A stretch of 64,000 bases of DNA from contig CAVOQD010000024.1 of the NCBI GenBank assembly GCA_963698255.1, forward strand, positions 806,001 through 870,000, written 5' to 3'. The position numbers and the translations under genes are program-made. The DNA comes from JAWKOK01 sp963698255. Lineage in GTDB: Bacteria; Chloroflexota; Anaerolineae; Caldilineales; Caldilineaceae. Each line of letters starts with the position of its first letter. Positions within the stretch are counted from its first letter, which is position 1. Positions 1-11,636 of the stretch are shown in pieces. The notes beneath the pieces were generated by a model. The model ran no database searches, was not told where the DNA came from, and saw only the letters and a program-made list of their open reading frames with translations.

Positions 1-355
1 CGCTGGACAGGGATTCTGGAAGTTCACCCGTCACCTTGCGCTTGCGGTAGAAGTCAGCAGATTTGCGCGAGGCAATCGAGTAGATAAAGGTTGAAATCGC
101 GACATTGCCGTCAAAGCGCTTAATGGCTGTTACCAGCGCTTCAAACGTATCCTGCAGCACATCGAACGCATTCTCCGGGGTTGGCAGGTGGTAGCATAGG
201 TGCTGATACAATGGTCCTTGCCACTCGTCTAGGAGCTGCTCCCATGCGCGATTATCACCCTCCTGCAGGCGACGAAGGAGTTCGGGATCTGTCTTTCCGG
301 CGGTGCGGCGTCGCTTTCCGCCTTCGGCATTATCGTTGTCGTTCGCGTTGCTCAT
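1..355 (-). CDS. ECF-type RNA polymerase sigma factor, C-terminus cut by window edge
   Basis: The gene reads from an ATG at 355 towards the window start, giving about 118 residues before the sequence ends. After a basic, Asn/Gly-rich N-terminus it shows a sigma-70 region 2 pattern: an LLxEW...PLY helix, then DVLQDTFEAL, a KRFDG...ISTFIYSIA stretch and a basic SADFYRKRK end. In the family these parts bind core RNA polymerase and the -10 element. Region 4 would lie outside the window. No anti-sigma gene is visible. The start is uncertain because no strong ribosome binding site precedes it. The assignment to the ECF family is from family knowledge; the target promoters cannot be told. Confidence 0.8.
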   Translation of the reverse strand, partial: MSNANDNDNAEGGKRRRTAGKTDPELLRRLQEGDNRAWEQLLDEWQGPLYQHLCYHLPTPENAFDVLQDTFEALVTAIKRFDGNVAISTFIYSIASRKSADFYRKRKVTGELPESLSS

Positions 356-968
356 TGCTTGCCGCTGCAGCGTTCCAGTAGATAATGTTTGCGTCAATGT
401 CCTATCCAAAACGAAGCCCACTGCAGCTTGGTTGCATCTGGCGTGATCTGGCCGACAACACCATGAAGACAGCAGTGGGCCAACTCGGTATAGCGACGAC
501 TCTCGACGATCGCCGAAGGCAAATCGATAAGGAATCCAATCAACCGTACCAGTGTACATAATAGCCTATATCACATCGAAAAAGCAATTAAGGGAATCGC
601 TCCCGAAGTTGATTGCGGCGCCGCCAATCGCAATCATGCACGAAATCGAACAGCCCCTTGACTTGAAGACGGGAAATGCTCCGTCTCAGATACGGGCAAT
701 TTCTGAATGCTTCCGAATCAAATCAGCGGGAGCGCCTCAAATGTTTCCGGCGTAGGTCAAGCTACAGTCAGCAAAGCCATGTTGTGTCAAAGTTAACCCA
801 TGAGTTCACTGCAAGAACCACGAATTTCACGAATTGCACGAATTTCCTCAGTAGTGCAATTCGTGAAATTCGTGTCATTCGTGGTTTTTGCAGCAGAGTC
901 ACCCATAGATAACGAACATTCGTATCATTGCCAGCCTGGTATTCCAAGAAATGGAAGGAGAATTGATT
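356..968. other. intergenic region, no convincing gene
   Basis: This stretch of about 610 bases lies between the divergent sigma-factor and DUF3179 genes. It contains only short overlapping reading frames without recognisable motifs. Those over its last third are translations of the palindromic repeat at 800-905. A GGAAGGAG ribosome binding site for the downstream gene sits at 953-960. Promoters for both divergent genes are expected here, but none matched consensus well. Confidence 0.6.
800..905. repeat. dispersed intergenic palindrome, CACGAAT family (copy 1)
   Basis: The left arm has repeated CACGAATTTCAC / GAATTGCACG words. The right arm has their complement (GCAATTCGTGAAATTCGTG, then CATTCGTGGTTTTTGCAG). 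A second, disrupted copy begins at 32556 with the same ATGAGTTCACTGCAAGAACC lead and ends with the same TTTTTGCAGCAGAGTCAC tail. Shorter CCACGAAG-type words recur near 15640 and 19340. Confidence 0.8.
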
Positions 969-2207
<1,239 letters not shown>

Positions 2208-2263
2208 GCAAGTTCAAGCAGAAAAATTCGAGCAGGCAAGTTCGAGGCGCCAGATTCGAGGTA

Positions 2264-3061
2264 TCACTCCTGCCAGCAGGAGCCGGTGAGCGGAAGCTCA
2301 GCCAGACTCAGCGCCGTGGCGCCGCTCGTGTCCAACGTGATGCGATAGCGGCGCCACGGCACATAGAAGTAGGTGTATCCGCGCAGACAGACCTGCGTTG
2401 TCGGCTGAGCCGCAGCCAGACCGCCGGCCCCCGCATCCAGATGGCGAATATCCTCAAAGGCCAGTCGCTGAATCCACGCTCCCGTGATCCGGTAGGTGAA
2501 TTCGGCCGTGCGCCGGCCGTTGTTGGCCAGCCGGAGTTCCTCGCCGCTCGTCTGCGGCTGAGGCGGATTTAAGATGCGTGGCAGAAGAGCCCAAGGCAGA
2601 AGGACCACGAGAACCACAAAGAGCACGCGCACACGAAGCGGACGCTTCCACCATTCGAAGACCACGGCCAGCGCAGACCAGATCAGTGTGGCGCCCAACA
2701 CCAGCAGCCAGAGCAACAACAGGTTGAGCAGGAAATCAAGCGGGGCGATAGACCGCGAGCCGTCAATCTCGAGCACCGAGACCGACAACGGGTATCCGCC
2801 CCATCCCGTACAGATGCCGTCGCAGCCGGCCTGATGAGGGGGAACCTGGAAGAGATAGATGCTGCTGATGCCGAGGATCAGGGCGACCAGGAATGCAGCC
2901 GTCACGATGCGGAACCAGTGTTGATTCTGTTGTCGCCACCAGATAACGATCAGAGAAATCAACACAACAGCGACGACAGCCAGAGCCAGATCCCACCAAT
3001 CGGCAAAATTGCTCCAGGTTTGAGACCGGAATGATTCGAAGAGTTCAGTCAAGTTATTCAT
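2264..3061 (-). CDS. four-helix membrane protein of unknown function
   Basis: The 265-residue product has four hydrophobic segments: around residues 22-42, 51-72, 107-135 and 143-162. They are followed by a soluble C-terminal part of about 100 residues rich in Arg, Trp and Tyr. I recognise no family. It starts 27 bases after the stop of the large SH3 protein gene upstream, so it is probably the last gene of a three-gene minus-strand operon (7468 to 2264) of membrane-linked proteins. The soluble tail may lie outside the cell. Confidence 0.65.
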   Translation of the reverse strand: MNNLTELFESFRSQTWSNFADWWDLALAVVAVVLISLIVIWWRQQNQHWFRIVTAAFLVALILGISSIYLFQVPPHQAGCDGICTGWGGYPLSVSVLEIDGSRSIAPLDFLLNLLLLWLLVLGATLIWSALAVVFEWWKRPLRVRVLFVVLVVLLPWALLPRILNPPQPQTSGEELRLANNGRRTAEFTYRITGAWIQRLAFEDIRHLDAGAGGLAAAQPTTQVCLRGYTYFYVPWRRYRITLDTSGATALSLAELPLTGSCWQE

Positions 3062-3088
3062 GGCTACACGAAGCGACGTGGGCCGGCA

Positions 3089-6000
3089 TCATCTTCCCGT
3101 CTGCCAACAGAGATCGGCACGAGTGAATGACCTCGGCAGGCGAAAGAGAGGGTCCGCCGGCTGCCCGTCGCCGCCATCCCAGCGCATCAGCATCATTGAC
3201 GCTTTGTCGTCCTCCAAGATCAGAAGTGCCCCGCCGTCGGATTGGCAGGCGACATAGTCGCGCAAACGGGTCTGCGCTGGCAAGAGAACCGTCTGGGATT
3301 GTACCGCCGAACGCCCATCCTGCTCGATCAGATCAAGCTGGACAAGTGCAAACGGATCGATTGTCCATCCCTCTCCAACGCCAAAACGACTTCGCGCGGC
3401 CAGCAGACGTTCATTGTCAAGCCACTCGATCTGCGGAGCCAAAAACTCAAAATCAGTGCCGACCGAATAGAGCGTTCGGACAATACTCGGCCCGCTGCCG
3501 TCCAGGGAGAGCAGCTTAAGGAGATTGGGCGGTTCGAAGCGCCCGGCTTCGAGTCCGGGGCTGGCTCCATCCTGAGCCAGAAATGCCATCCGATCCTGGT
3601 TGGGGCTGATGCGTGGGGTCGCCGAATAATTCCCTCTGACAAGCAGTTGTTGCGGACTGCCGCCGACAGTGCCGTGCCCATCCTCATCGACCGAAACAGT
3701 CGTGCGATAGACGCCGGCGTGAGTCGCCTGGCTCATGCGATCGTAGGTGTCGAATATCAGCTCGACACCCTCAATGCGGCCCGGATCGCCCGGGCCGAAG
3801 GCCGGCGCAGCCGACAGCAAGATCGGCGATAAGGCCGGGTTATTGACGTCGAACAATCTTCCGTCTGCAAGCAGACGCCGGACCACCCGTGCATCGATGG
3901 GATCATAGTGCCAAAGCTGCCACTCATCGAGATCCGCACGCGGGGCCTCTATCCACCATAGGCCGCCATAGGGGTCACCTGCGATGCCCTGGATCGCATG
4001 GAAGGGCTGGGCATTGATGCGCAAGCCGGCCCCATCGAGACGAAGCCAGGAAAACCCCTCGACACCGGCCTGTCCGGCCACGGAAGCGAGAAGAAATCCG
4101 GCCTCGGGATCGCCACTGACCCAGGCAGCGCTGTTTTCGGCCGTCCAACGTTGTTGCAGGGTGCCCAGAGAATCGAGCAGGAACAGACCCGGCAGCCCGT
4201 CGCCGCCGATCAACGCCAAGGCGTCGCCATCGGCAATGAGCTGCGCCAGGTCGTTGCCGTCAATCATCTCGACGCGAGGCCGCTCCAGCGCGTCGACGAC
4301 GCGCACGCGGTCGGCTGTCAAAAGCTGCGTCGTCGAGGGACTGTCGGATGCGGCGTACACCTGCGCCCCGGATGGCAGGGAGCCGGCCGCCACTGGAATC
4401 CAGCCGTCCGACTGCGGGCTCACAAGCCCGGACCAGAGTTCGATCTGAGCCTCAGCCAGATCGAGTTGAACCGGGTTTCCATCCTGATCCGTGGCAAGCA
4501 ACGGGCGTCGTACGTCTCGAATCATCGAATCGGACGGCAGATCAAGCAGGATTTCGCCGACCAATGGATCGGGCGAGGTCGCAACCTCCTCCCCGGCCAC
4601 CTGCGGCAATCGCACCTGAGGAGTTGTCCGCGGTGTGGATGTGGGCGTAGGCGTCGGCGTACTTGGCGCAGGCGTCGGCGGAATCAAAGGCGTTCCATCG
4701 GCGCGATACCTGGGAACGACACCCAGGTCGCCGGTCGTGAAGACCAATTCACCAAACATCCAACCCAAAATATTGCCCTGTGACGGAATCCGAATCAGAT
4801 ACCAGTCGCCTGCCTCGGTAACCCCGAATATATCGACCGGAACTTCGTTCTCGACCGAAGCAAGCACCACCGAATCCAGACCGGGCGAACCACGCAGACG
4901 GGCCGTTTCGAAGAGGTACATCTGTCCGGTAAGCGGCGCAGGCACATCCGGAGCGATCTGCGGAATGGGCAAGGGCGTCTCAGTCGCCGTCGGGGTCACC
5001 GTGGGCGTGGGCGGCGGCGTTGCCGTGGCGGTCGGCGTGGGCGTATTCGATGGCGTCGGCGTCGGCGAAAAAGCCGGCGTCGGCGTTTCCGTCACCGTGG
5101 GCGTCAGCGTGACCGTCGGCGTCCATGTCGGCTCAGGTGTCACGGTCGGAACGAGAACACCGCCTGAACCATCGTCGATATCCGAGCCGATGGCTCCGGT
5201 GATGGGCAAGGTCTGGCTCAGTGCGATCTCAGCGTCGATCAGGCGCGAGTCGGCGGCGGCGGGCGTCGGCGATGGCGTGGCTGTAGTGGTCGGCGTGGGC
5301 AAGGCCGGCGCAGGCGTGACCCAATTGAAGGCAATATAGGCGGCAGCTTCGGACAACTCGCTCAGTCGATAGACTGTCTCCTCGCCGCTCTCGTCGACCT
5401 CAAAGATGGCGTCGTAGATGCGCGAACGATCGGCATTGTCGAAGAAACGCAGCCGTTCAGTCACTTCCGTGTTGGCCACCGGACGGCCATCCTCATCGAT
5501 GTAGGAGGCCAGCCACGCGCCGGGCGCACCTAGGCCCAACTCAAACGCCCGCTGGATCAGATCGATCCGATTGGCGTAGGCGGCAGCGCCGGTGATGTCG
5601 CCGGTCTGCAACTTTTCCAGAATCAGACCAAACGAAGTGAGCGGCGAGGCGGCCAGTTTTGCATTCTGGAGTCGATAGCGAATCGAGCCGTCATCGGTTT
5701 CCGACGGTGTCCAGCGTGTGGTGGCCTTCTCACGCGCAAAGGCGGGTTGCTCCAGCCAGACGTTTGAGGCGCCGAGTTGGGATCGCATATCCGAGCCGGC
5801 CAACGGCGCATCGACCAGAATGTCGGGCAGGAACTGATCTTCGACATCCTCCAACAGCACCTCACTGCCCTCAGATCCCAACGTCCATGCCGAATCATCT
5901 TCGCTCTTCCATTCCATGGCGAATCCGCCCGCGGGCGCAGTCTGCTTCAGCAAGTAGGCCGTCACAACTTCTTCACGCTGGGCGCGTTCAACCAGCAACG

Positions 6001-6655
6001 CATGGAAGAAACCATCTTCGTCAACTCGCATGGCGCCCTGACTGAGGCCGCCGAGAAGGCGGCTGTAGTCGGTCTTGCCGTCAACGAGCGGAAAGAGATT
6101 GAGCAACAATTGGCTCTGGACACGATTGCCGGCATTGGGTTCCTGCCAGAAAAGGATGGGGATCGCCTCGCCGTCCGGCGTCCTGGGCACGACAAGCGCT
6201 GCCCAGACCGCGTCATTAAGCTCATTGTAGCTGATGGGAACGTAGATCAGACTCTGCGCTTGCGCCAGCCGGCGCAGCAACGACTGAGCGCGCTGGGGCG
6301 AAAAGTCGAGGGCGGTCATGCTGTTTAGACCGGCTGTGGCCAGTTCCTGATAGCGAGTCGACCATTCCTGCAGCGAGGCAGGCAGCGGCGTAGGCGTGTA
6401 GGTGGGCGTGGGGGTCAGGGTCGGCACAGGCGTCGGCGAATTCGTGGTCGTCGGCGTATTTGTTGGCGTATCCGTCGGCTCAGCCGTACCGATTCGGACC
6501 CCCAACTGCGACGCCGCCACGGACGTAGCCGTCATTTCCATTCGCCGGACGCGTACATTGCCCCGCTGCATGCCTGCAAAATAGGTAACGCCCAGCACAA
6601 AAAGCAAGGCGACTGCGAATGTGCCGACTAAGGCGAGTTGCGAACGATTCTGCAT
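3089..6655 (-). CDS. large membrane-anchored SH3-domain protein with Thr/Pro-rich linkers
   Basis: The product is 1188 residues long. An N-terminal membrane anchor (about residues 8-28) is followed by a PTPTPT-type linker, a globular region to about residue 440 and a second Thr/Pro linker of about 100 residues. Next comes an SH3b-like domain near residues 575-650 (LRGSPGLDSVV, DWYLIRI, GWMFGELV). A third linker then leads to a long C-terminal region with DPYGGLWWIEAP and DGNPVQLD-type segments that look like a beta-propeller. This is the usual build of a surface protein in Chloroflexota. It sits between two other membrane-protein genes with short gaps (57 and 27 bases). SH3b domains often bind cell-surface polymers. 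No enzyme motif was seen. Confidence 0.75.
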   Translation of the reverse strand: MQNRSQLALVGTFAVALLFVLGVTYFAGMQRGNVRVRRMEMTATSVAASQLGVRIGTAEPTDTPTNTPTTTNSPTPVPTLTPTPTYTPTPLPASLQEWSTRYQELATAGLNSMTALDFSPQRAQSLLRRLAQAQSLIYVPISYNELNDAVWAALVVPRTPDGEAIPILFWQEPNAGNRVQSQLLLNLFPLVDGKTDYSRLLGGLSQGAMRVDEDGFFHALLVERAQREEVVTAYLLKQTAPAGGFAMEWKSEDDSAWTLGSEGSEVLLEDVEDQFLPDILVDAPLAGSDMRSQLGASNVWLEQPAFAREKATTRWTPSETDDGSIRYRLQNAKLAASPLTSFGLILEKLQTGDITGAAAYANRIDLIQRAFELGLGAPGAWLASYIDEDGRPVANTEVTERLRFFDNADRSRIYDAIFEVDESGEETVYRLSELSEAAAYIAFNWVTPAPALPTPTTTATPSPTPAAADSRLIDAEIALSQTLPITGAIGSDIDDGSGGVLVPTVTPEPTWTPTVTLTPTVTETPTPAFSPTPTPSNTPTPTATATPPPTPTVTPTATETPLPIPQIAPDVPAPLTGQMYLFETARLRGSPGLDSVVLASVENEVPVDIFGVTEAGDWYLIRIPSQGNILGWMFGELVFTTGDLGVVPRYRADGTPLIPPTPAPSTPTPTPTSTPRTTPQVRLPQVAGEEVATSPDPLVGEILLDLPSDSMIRDVRRPLLATDQDGNPVQLDLAEAQIELWSGLVSPQSDGWIPVAAGSLPSGAQVYAASDSPSTTQLLTADRVRVVDALERPRVEMIDGNDLAQLIADGDALALIGGDGLPGLFLLDSLGTLQQRWTAENSAAWVSGDPEAGFLLASVAGQAGVEGFSWLRLDGAGLRINAQPFHAIQGIAGDPYGGLWWIEAPRADLDEWQLWHYDPIDARVVRRLLADGRLFDVNNPALSPILLSAAPAFGPGDPGRIEGVELIFDTYDRMSQATHAGVYRTTVSVDEDGHGTVGGSPQQLLVRGNYSATPRISPNQDRMAFLAQDGASPGLEAGRFEPPNLLKLLSLDGSGPSIVRTLYSVGTDFEFLAPQIEWLDNERLLAARSRFGVGEGWTIDPFALVQLDLIEQDGRSAVQSQTVLLPAQTRLRDYVACQSDGGALLILEDDKASMMLMRWDGGDGQPADPLFRLPRSFTRADLCWQTGR

Positions 6656-6712
6656 AGGTTACTCAGTGGTGGCGACGATGAACGATCTGGTCGGCTGTCG
6701 TCTGCACGCGCA

Positions 6713-7468
6713 TCAATTCTGGACAGTGATGGTCACCTTGCACGGCTGCGGAAAGTTGCCGGTCTGATCGACGACGATGAGCTGCAATGTCCAGACACCG
6801 TTGCCCAGGGTATTTGAGTCAAAGCTGCCCAGCACGCCGTTGACAACCGGACTGTTGCCGCCGGCCAGATATCCATAGCCACCATCGGCATTGGCGCCCG
6901 GCGCATACTCGACCTTGTAGTACTGGAAGGCGTCATGATTGGCCGTTCCGACAATCGTCACACCGCCACGCACCACTTCATTGTTGCCCGGCCTCAACAG
7001 CAACGAGCGGTTGTCAGGACAGACGGGGGCCTGAATCACCGGCTGCGGCGTCGCCACCGGCACAGCCGTCGCCTCCGCTTCGTCCACCACAACCGTCGGC
7101 TCACTGGTCGGCGGCAACGTGGGCGTTATGGTCGGTGTCGGCGTCGACGGAAGCGGCGTGTTTGTCGGCGTCGGCATGAACGGCAGTTCGGGAGTCGGTT
7201 GCAACGCTTCAACGACCAGCGGTTCGACCGCCGTCGCCAACGTATTGCTAAAGAAATAGGTCGCCCCCATGATCATCACCAGGATCATGGCAACATAAAA
7301 TACACGGTAGAGGTCGCGAGTCGCCTTTTCCCGTTCCAAAGAAAAGACAGCCTGCCGCCTCTCGCCGCGGACCAGCCATATTCGATATAACTGATACATC
7401 GCGATCAGCCCACACGCTGCGTAGATCCACGGCGCATAGGTCGCGACTGCCTGGATGACAAAGCTCAT
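6713..7468 (-). CDS. membrane protein with Thr/Pro linker and extracellular beta domain
   Basis: The 251-residue product has two N-terminal hydrophobic helices (about residues 11-30 and 55-75). A charged segment separates them, and a Thr/Pro-rich linker follows to about residue 140. The C-terminal domain contains CPDNRSLLLRPGNNEVV and TIVGTANHDAFQYYKVEY and ends with a VTITVQN strand. It resembles Ig-like or carbohydrate-binding beta-sandwich domains, with one cysteine near each end of the domain. It is the first gene of the minus-strand operon that continues with the large SH3 protein. The function is unknown; a cell-surface role is inferred from the architecture. Confidence 0.65.
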   Translation of the reverse strand: MSFVIQAVATYAPWIYAACGLIAMYQLYRIWLVRGERRQAVFSLEREKATRDLYRVFYVAMILVMIMGATYFFSNTLATAVEPLVVEALQPTPELPFMPTPTNTPLPSTPTPTITPTLPPTSEPTVVVDEAEATAVPVATPQPVIQAPVCPDNRSLLLRPGNNEVVRGGVTIVGTANHDAFQYYKVEYAPGANADGGYGYLAGGNSPVVNGVLGSFDSNTLGNGVWTLQLIVVDQTGNFPQPCKVTITVQN

Positions 7469-7578
7469 AGTGTCGATAGTCTACATTAGGGGAAAACAAC
7501 GCGCAAAAGAGGACAGGGGTTCCCCACCCTGCCTAGGACTGGCCAAACTGGCGCTTGGCGTTGCCAGGGTGACGCACC

Positions 7579-9934
7579 TCAATCAGCATAGAGAATCGGG
7601 AACCAAATCGCATGGCCCATCACAGGCACATCGACCTGAACGTGCACATTTGTGCCGGAAGCTACCGCCCAAATGTGAGCGACCCCGTCAACGCCCTTTT
7701 GCACAACCAACGTGGTGGCCACCGAACCATCCTCAGAAGCCAATGTGTTCCGGGCGAGCGTGCCACGATCCGTGAACATCTGGACTACGGTGCCATCAGA
7801 GACGGCGTTGCCAAACTGATCTACCACTGCCAGGCAGATCGATGTCTCGCCAGGGCCGGCCCAATTGGCTATGGGTTCGACCGCATCCCGCGCCTCCATG
7901 CTCGCGGGCGGTCCGGGCGTGACACGAAGCGCAAGTGTGGCGCTCACCTGCCCGACACGGGCAGAGATTTCTGCTACGCCTACGGTCTCCCCTGCCGTCA
8001 GCAAGACTTCGGTGCGGCCGCCATTGACCCTAGTTTCATACTCCTGCCGCCCGTTCGGGAATCGTCCCAAATTGGTTGTCAACGAGATGCTCGTTTCACC
8101 CGGCATGAGATGGCCGGAAGCGTCAAGAATTTCGACCGCCAGAGGGAGCGGCGGCGAACCGGCCATCGTTTCGTCGTGTTGCATTGCCAACTGTACAACC
8201 GTAGCTCCAGAGTGAACGATCGTCGGTATCTCGACGGTCATCAGCCCGACGCGTAGGCGCAACAGATAGTCGCCGGGCGCAGGTGCGGCGAAAGCGACAT
8301 GCGCCTCGCCGTCAATATCGCTGACGCTCTGCCCGGCCAGAATCCGTTGAGCATGATCGGCGGCATCATCGGATGCCGACTCATGCTGGATCAACTCGTA
8401 GTGGACGACGGCGCCGGCGGCCGGCGCCGTGGTCGATGAACTCTCCACCCTTGCCGCCACATGCGCCGATTCGCCTGAAAACAGCGTGACCCCGGCCTCG
8501 TCCGCCGGGCGGATGGCCAACTGTTGGGACGCCATGGACAGCGCAGCAAGATAGTCAATACGTCCATGGCCCAGGAAATCGTCAACGCCCGGATACGAAG
8601 CTCGATTGACATCCACCGCCGAGTTGCGAATCAGATCGCGCACTTGTTCCGTCGGCAAGTCGGGTCGCAGGCTCAAGACCAAGCCCGCCAGCGCCGAAAC
8701 CTGGGCGGTCGCCATGCTGGTTCCGCTCAGGCGGCTGTAGGCATTATTCCGATAGGTGCTCAAGATATCGACCCCTGGCGCGGCCACGTCGATTTCAGGG
8801 CCGTAGTTGCTGAAAGGCCCCCGCCGGTCATCCATCTCCGTTGCAGCTGACGGCAATGGTCTCTTTGAACTTGGCCGGCCAATAGACGCCGGTTGCGTTG
8901 TTGCCGGATGCTGCGATGATGACCATGCCTCCGGCGTGCGCCTCGCGCACGGCAACCTCCAGCATGGCGGATTCAAACTGAAGCACAAGACTCAGATTGG
9001 CCACCCGGATGCCCTTCATGTGGGCGTAGTACAGGGCATCGATCAGATCGCTGATCTGGCCCGATCCTTGCTCATCCAGCACACGCAGCGGCAGGATCTT
9101 CAGGTCCAAGCCCAGGCCCGCGATGCCGATCCGGTTGTCTGTGGATGCAGCGATCACGCCGCCGACGTGGGTTCCATGGCCGTAGGGATCATTGGCCGTG
9201 TCATCATTCTCGATCCAGTCCCAGCCGTGATAGTCGTCAACGAACCCATTGCGATCATCGTCCACGCCCGGCAAACCGTTGCGTTCGGCGTCGTTGACCC
9301 AGAGCGACTCACGCGACAGATCATCATGCCCAAGATCGTAGCCGCTGTCGATGACAGCCACGGCCAGATCGGGATTGCCGCGGTTGATCTGCCAGCCTGC
9401 CGCCACATTCATGCGATAATGAGCCCATTGATCCTCATACAGCGGATCGTTGGGCGCAACAGCGTCAGACGACTGCAATGCGCCGACAGACGCATACGCG
9501 TTGGCCTGAATCGGGGCAGTCCCCCGATCGGCTGCGTAAATCCGCAGGTCGGCGCCGACCTGTACAATGCCCGGCACTGTGGAAAGCGTCTCTAGGGTCT
9601 TTGCCAGATAGTCAGCCTCTGCAGCCGCGCCCGCAACATTCGATCGATCGGCGCCGACGCGTACCTCGGCAAGATCAAACTCGGGCCAACTGCGCGCCAC
9701 ACTCAGCCCTTGTTGCAGCAATAGGGGTTCGATACGCGATAGGCCATGTTCGGTCTTGACCTGAATCAGGACTGAATCGGAATCGGCGACTGCAGCGCCA
9801 AGCCATTGATCGTCAACAGCCAGCGCATCCGATGGAGCGTGAAAGAACAAAAAAAGACAGAGCAATGCCGGCGGCGACAGTCGGATAGCCCTGTTCATCA
9901 ACCGCTCGGATCGCGTCCATAGGGAAAAGTGCAT
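7579..9934 (-). CDS. secreted subtilisin-like serine peptidase (S8), frameshifted
   Basis: An N-terminal signal peptide (MNRAIRLSPPALLCLFLFF...) and propeptide precede a subtilase domain. The catalytic Asp is in AVIDSGYD, His in GHGTHVGG and Ser in SGTSMATAQ. The C-terminal part carries beta-rich Ig-like repeats (GETSISLTTNLGRF, GETSICLAVVDQFGN) and ends in a short hydrophobic FPILYAD tail. The frame breaks near 8845 in the middle of the peptidase domain, after TIAVS; restoring one base rejoins AATEMDDRRG and the active-site Ser region. All three catalytic residues survive, so an assembly indel is likely. I place the start at 9934, with a weak purine-rich site upstream; an ATG at 9898 sits right at the signal peptide. 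Confidence 0.85.
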
Positions 9935-10131
9935 AATCGCTTTCTCGCCATTGGAGTTGTACCAGAATCGCACGCCATCAAACCGCAGCATATCTAAAAA
10001 CTTGGCTCGAAGCATGGTCGATCATGGCAAGCTGAACCAAAAACACCTGTCGGATTCTCCGACAGCAGCGAAACGATTCGGCAATCGACAGTGATTGGCA
10101 GAACCGAATTCTCTCCTCACGCGAGGGCTCA

Positions 10132-10161
10132 TTGACGGTCCGTTTCAGTTGCCTATATACT
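10132..10161 (+). promoter_or_regulatory. putative sigma-70 promoter for the metallopeptidase gene
   Basis: A TTGACG box at 10132-10137 and a TATACT box at 10156-10161 are separated by 18 bases, about 70 bases upstream of the start at 10234. The match to the housekeeping consensus is good, but it is judged by eye only. Confidence 0.5.
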
Positions 10162-10233
10162 GTATCGTAACTGGAGGAAGAATCCTCTGCCTGCTTTGGT
10201 GCAATAGATGTTTTCACTTGGGGGCCAATTGTA

Positions 10234-10620
10234 ATGAATTCGATTTCCGGCGAGCGATTCGAAGAGTTGGTCGCAGAAGCCTTGGAGAGCATTCCCCAGG
10301 GCCTGTGGGATGCAATCGAAAACGTGGCAGTTCTGGTTGAAGATTGGCCGAGCCGAGATCAGATGGCGAGTGTCGGGCTTCAACATGGCAATTCCTTGTT
10401 GCTGGGCCTCTACCAAGGCGTCCCACTGACCGTTCGCTCCTCGCACTACGGATTGGTCCCGCCGGACAAAATTTCGATCTTTCGCATCCCAATCCTACGC
10501 GTCTGCCCGCCGGGAGATGAAGACGCGGTGCGGGCCCAGGTACGACGCACCGTCCTGCATGAAATCGCCCATCACTTCGGCATCAGTGATCAGCGCCTGC
10601 ATCAGCTTGGCGCGTACTGA
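10234..10620 (+). CDS. zincin-like metallopeptidase family protein (Zincin_1)
   Basis: The 128-residue protein has the small-family layout. An N-terminal FEELVAEALESIPQ helix is followed by a VAVLVEDWPS strand and an LLGLYQGVPL turn. The zinc-binding motif HEIAHHFGI and the closing LHQLGAY complete it. The HExxH His residues and Glu are all present. The protein looks cytoplasmic, with no signal peptide. Members are widespread in Actinobacteria and Chloroflexota, and their substrates are mostly unknown. A credible promoter lies just upstream and the gene appears to stand alone. It is intact. Confidence 0.85.
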   Translation: MNSISGERFEELVAEALESIPQGLWDAIENVAVLVEDWPSRDQMASVGLQHGNSLLLGLYQGVPLTVRSSHYGLVPPDKISIFRIPILRVCPPGDEDAVRAQVRRTVLHEIAHHFGISDQRLHQLGAY

Positions 10621-10734
10621 ATAAAGCTGTCCACAAAGGTGCACGAAGGAGCACACCCAATTCATATTTCTTGATGCTCAAGGCAGATCATGCTCACCAC
10701 AAAACGGACTGAAGGGAGTTCAGAGAGGATCGAC

Positions 10735-11622
10735 ATGTACGCCAAGTCATTTGCTCCACACCTGATGAAAAACTCTATATTGATCCGCTGCATACTGGCA
10801 CTGGTCGTCCTGTCCCTTCTCACGGCGTGCGGCGGTGAGAAGTTGCCCGAGATGCCCGCTGTGCCCGACACGATCAAGGAATTACCAGGCGCTCAGGCGA
10901 TCCTGGACGAACTTCCTGCCGCCTTGGAAGATCTTCCAAATGCGCTGGAGGAGCTTGGCCTGCCGGATCTCAGCCAGATAGCCGGCATTCCACAACTCGA
11001 CGATCTGCCGGCAATGCAGGCGCCGCCGGGCGGCATCATCTTCAACGGCCCGACCGAATTTCGCCTTGTCCCAGGCGAGACCATTCCCGGAACGGATATC
11101 CGACTCACAGCGGTGACGGACGAAGGCGCGGAGTTCTCGATTTCCGGCCAGCGCAGCCTGCGGGTAATCGGCGACTCGCTCGACTTCGACGGCAACTGGC
11201 CGGGACTCGACGGCTCATTTTACAATCTGCGCTCACGCATCTATCGGGTCGGCAACGACAGCATTCGCGCCGGCGGCGTACACCAGTTGACCATCGACCG
11301 CATTGCGCCTCAAGAGGGCACGCTTGTGCCGGCCGAGTCGACCGGCGCCCACACATCCAGGTTCCTCTACTCATCCGGCGCCGGCCTGGGCGAACAATTC
11401 AGCGGAATGACGTTGGGCTATGCCGGAGCCGATGATCGAGGCGCGAAACTTAGCGGTTTGCCGCCCGACACGTATGCCTATCGCAAGGTCGGCGACAGTA
11501 TCGCTTGGCAAGGAACGCTACGCCAGGATATCGCTGTGGCGTATGCCGCACGTATGCTATTATATGGCGAGAACAGCGCACGCATCGGCGGCATCGTCAA
11601 AGTCTCCCTTCCCAACAATTGA
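10735..11622 (+). CDS. lipoprotein of unknown function
   Basis: The N-terminus MKNSILIRCILALVVLSLL ends in a lipobox LTAC followed by Gly-Gly, so the protein should be lipid-anchored. A Pro/Leu/Glu-rich segment of about 80 residues (LPEMPAVPDTIKELPGA and variants) leads to a beta-rich domain with GTDIRLTAVTDEGAEFSISG and RVIGDSLDFDGNWPG. I recognise no family. The ATG at 10735 is preferred because GAGAGGATCGAC directly precedes it; a start at 10690 is also in frame. The next gene begins 14 bases downstream, so the two are probably co-transcribed. Confidence 0.65.
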   Translation: MYAKSFAPHLMKNSILIRCILALVVLSLLTACGGEKLPEMPAVPDTIKELPGAQAILDELPAALEDLPNALEELGLPDLSQIAGIPQLDDLPAMQAPPGGIIFNGPTEFRLVPGETIPGTDIRLTAVTDEGAEFSISGQRSLRVIGDSLDFDGNWPGLDGSFYNLRSRIYRVGNDSIRAGGVHQLTIDRIAPQEGTLVPAESTGAHTSRFLYSSGAGLGEQFSGMTLGYAGADDRGAKLSGLPPDTYAYRKVGDSIAWQGTLRQDIAVAYAARMLLYGENSARIGGIVKVSLPNN

Positions 11623-11636
11623 GACGAGTGTGACCA

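Noticed and set aside
552..912. Several short reading frames upstream of the DUF3179 gene
   Set aside because: They overlap each other, lack ribosome binding sites and motifs, and partly translate the palindromic repeat.
4635..5339. Plus-strand Val/Gly-rich frames inside the SH3 protein gene
   Set aside because: They are the reverse reading of Thr/Pro codon repeats of the real minus-strand gene.
8830..8860. Programmed ribosomal frameshifting in the subtilase or other broken genes
   Set aside because: Breaks show no shared slippery heptamer or downstream structure and hit unrelated genes at random positions, so sequence errors are simpler.
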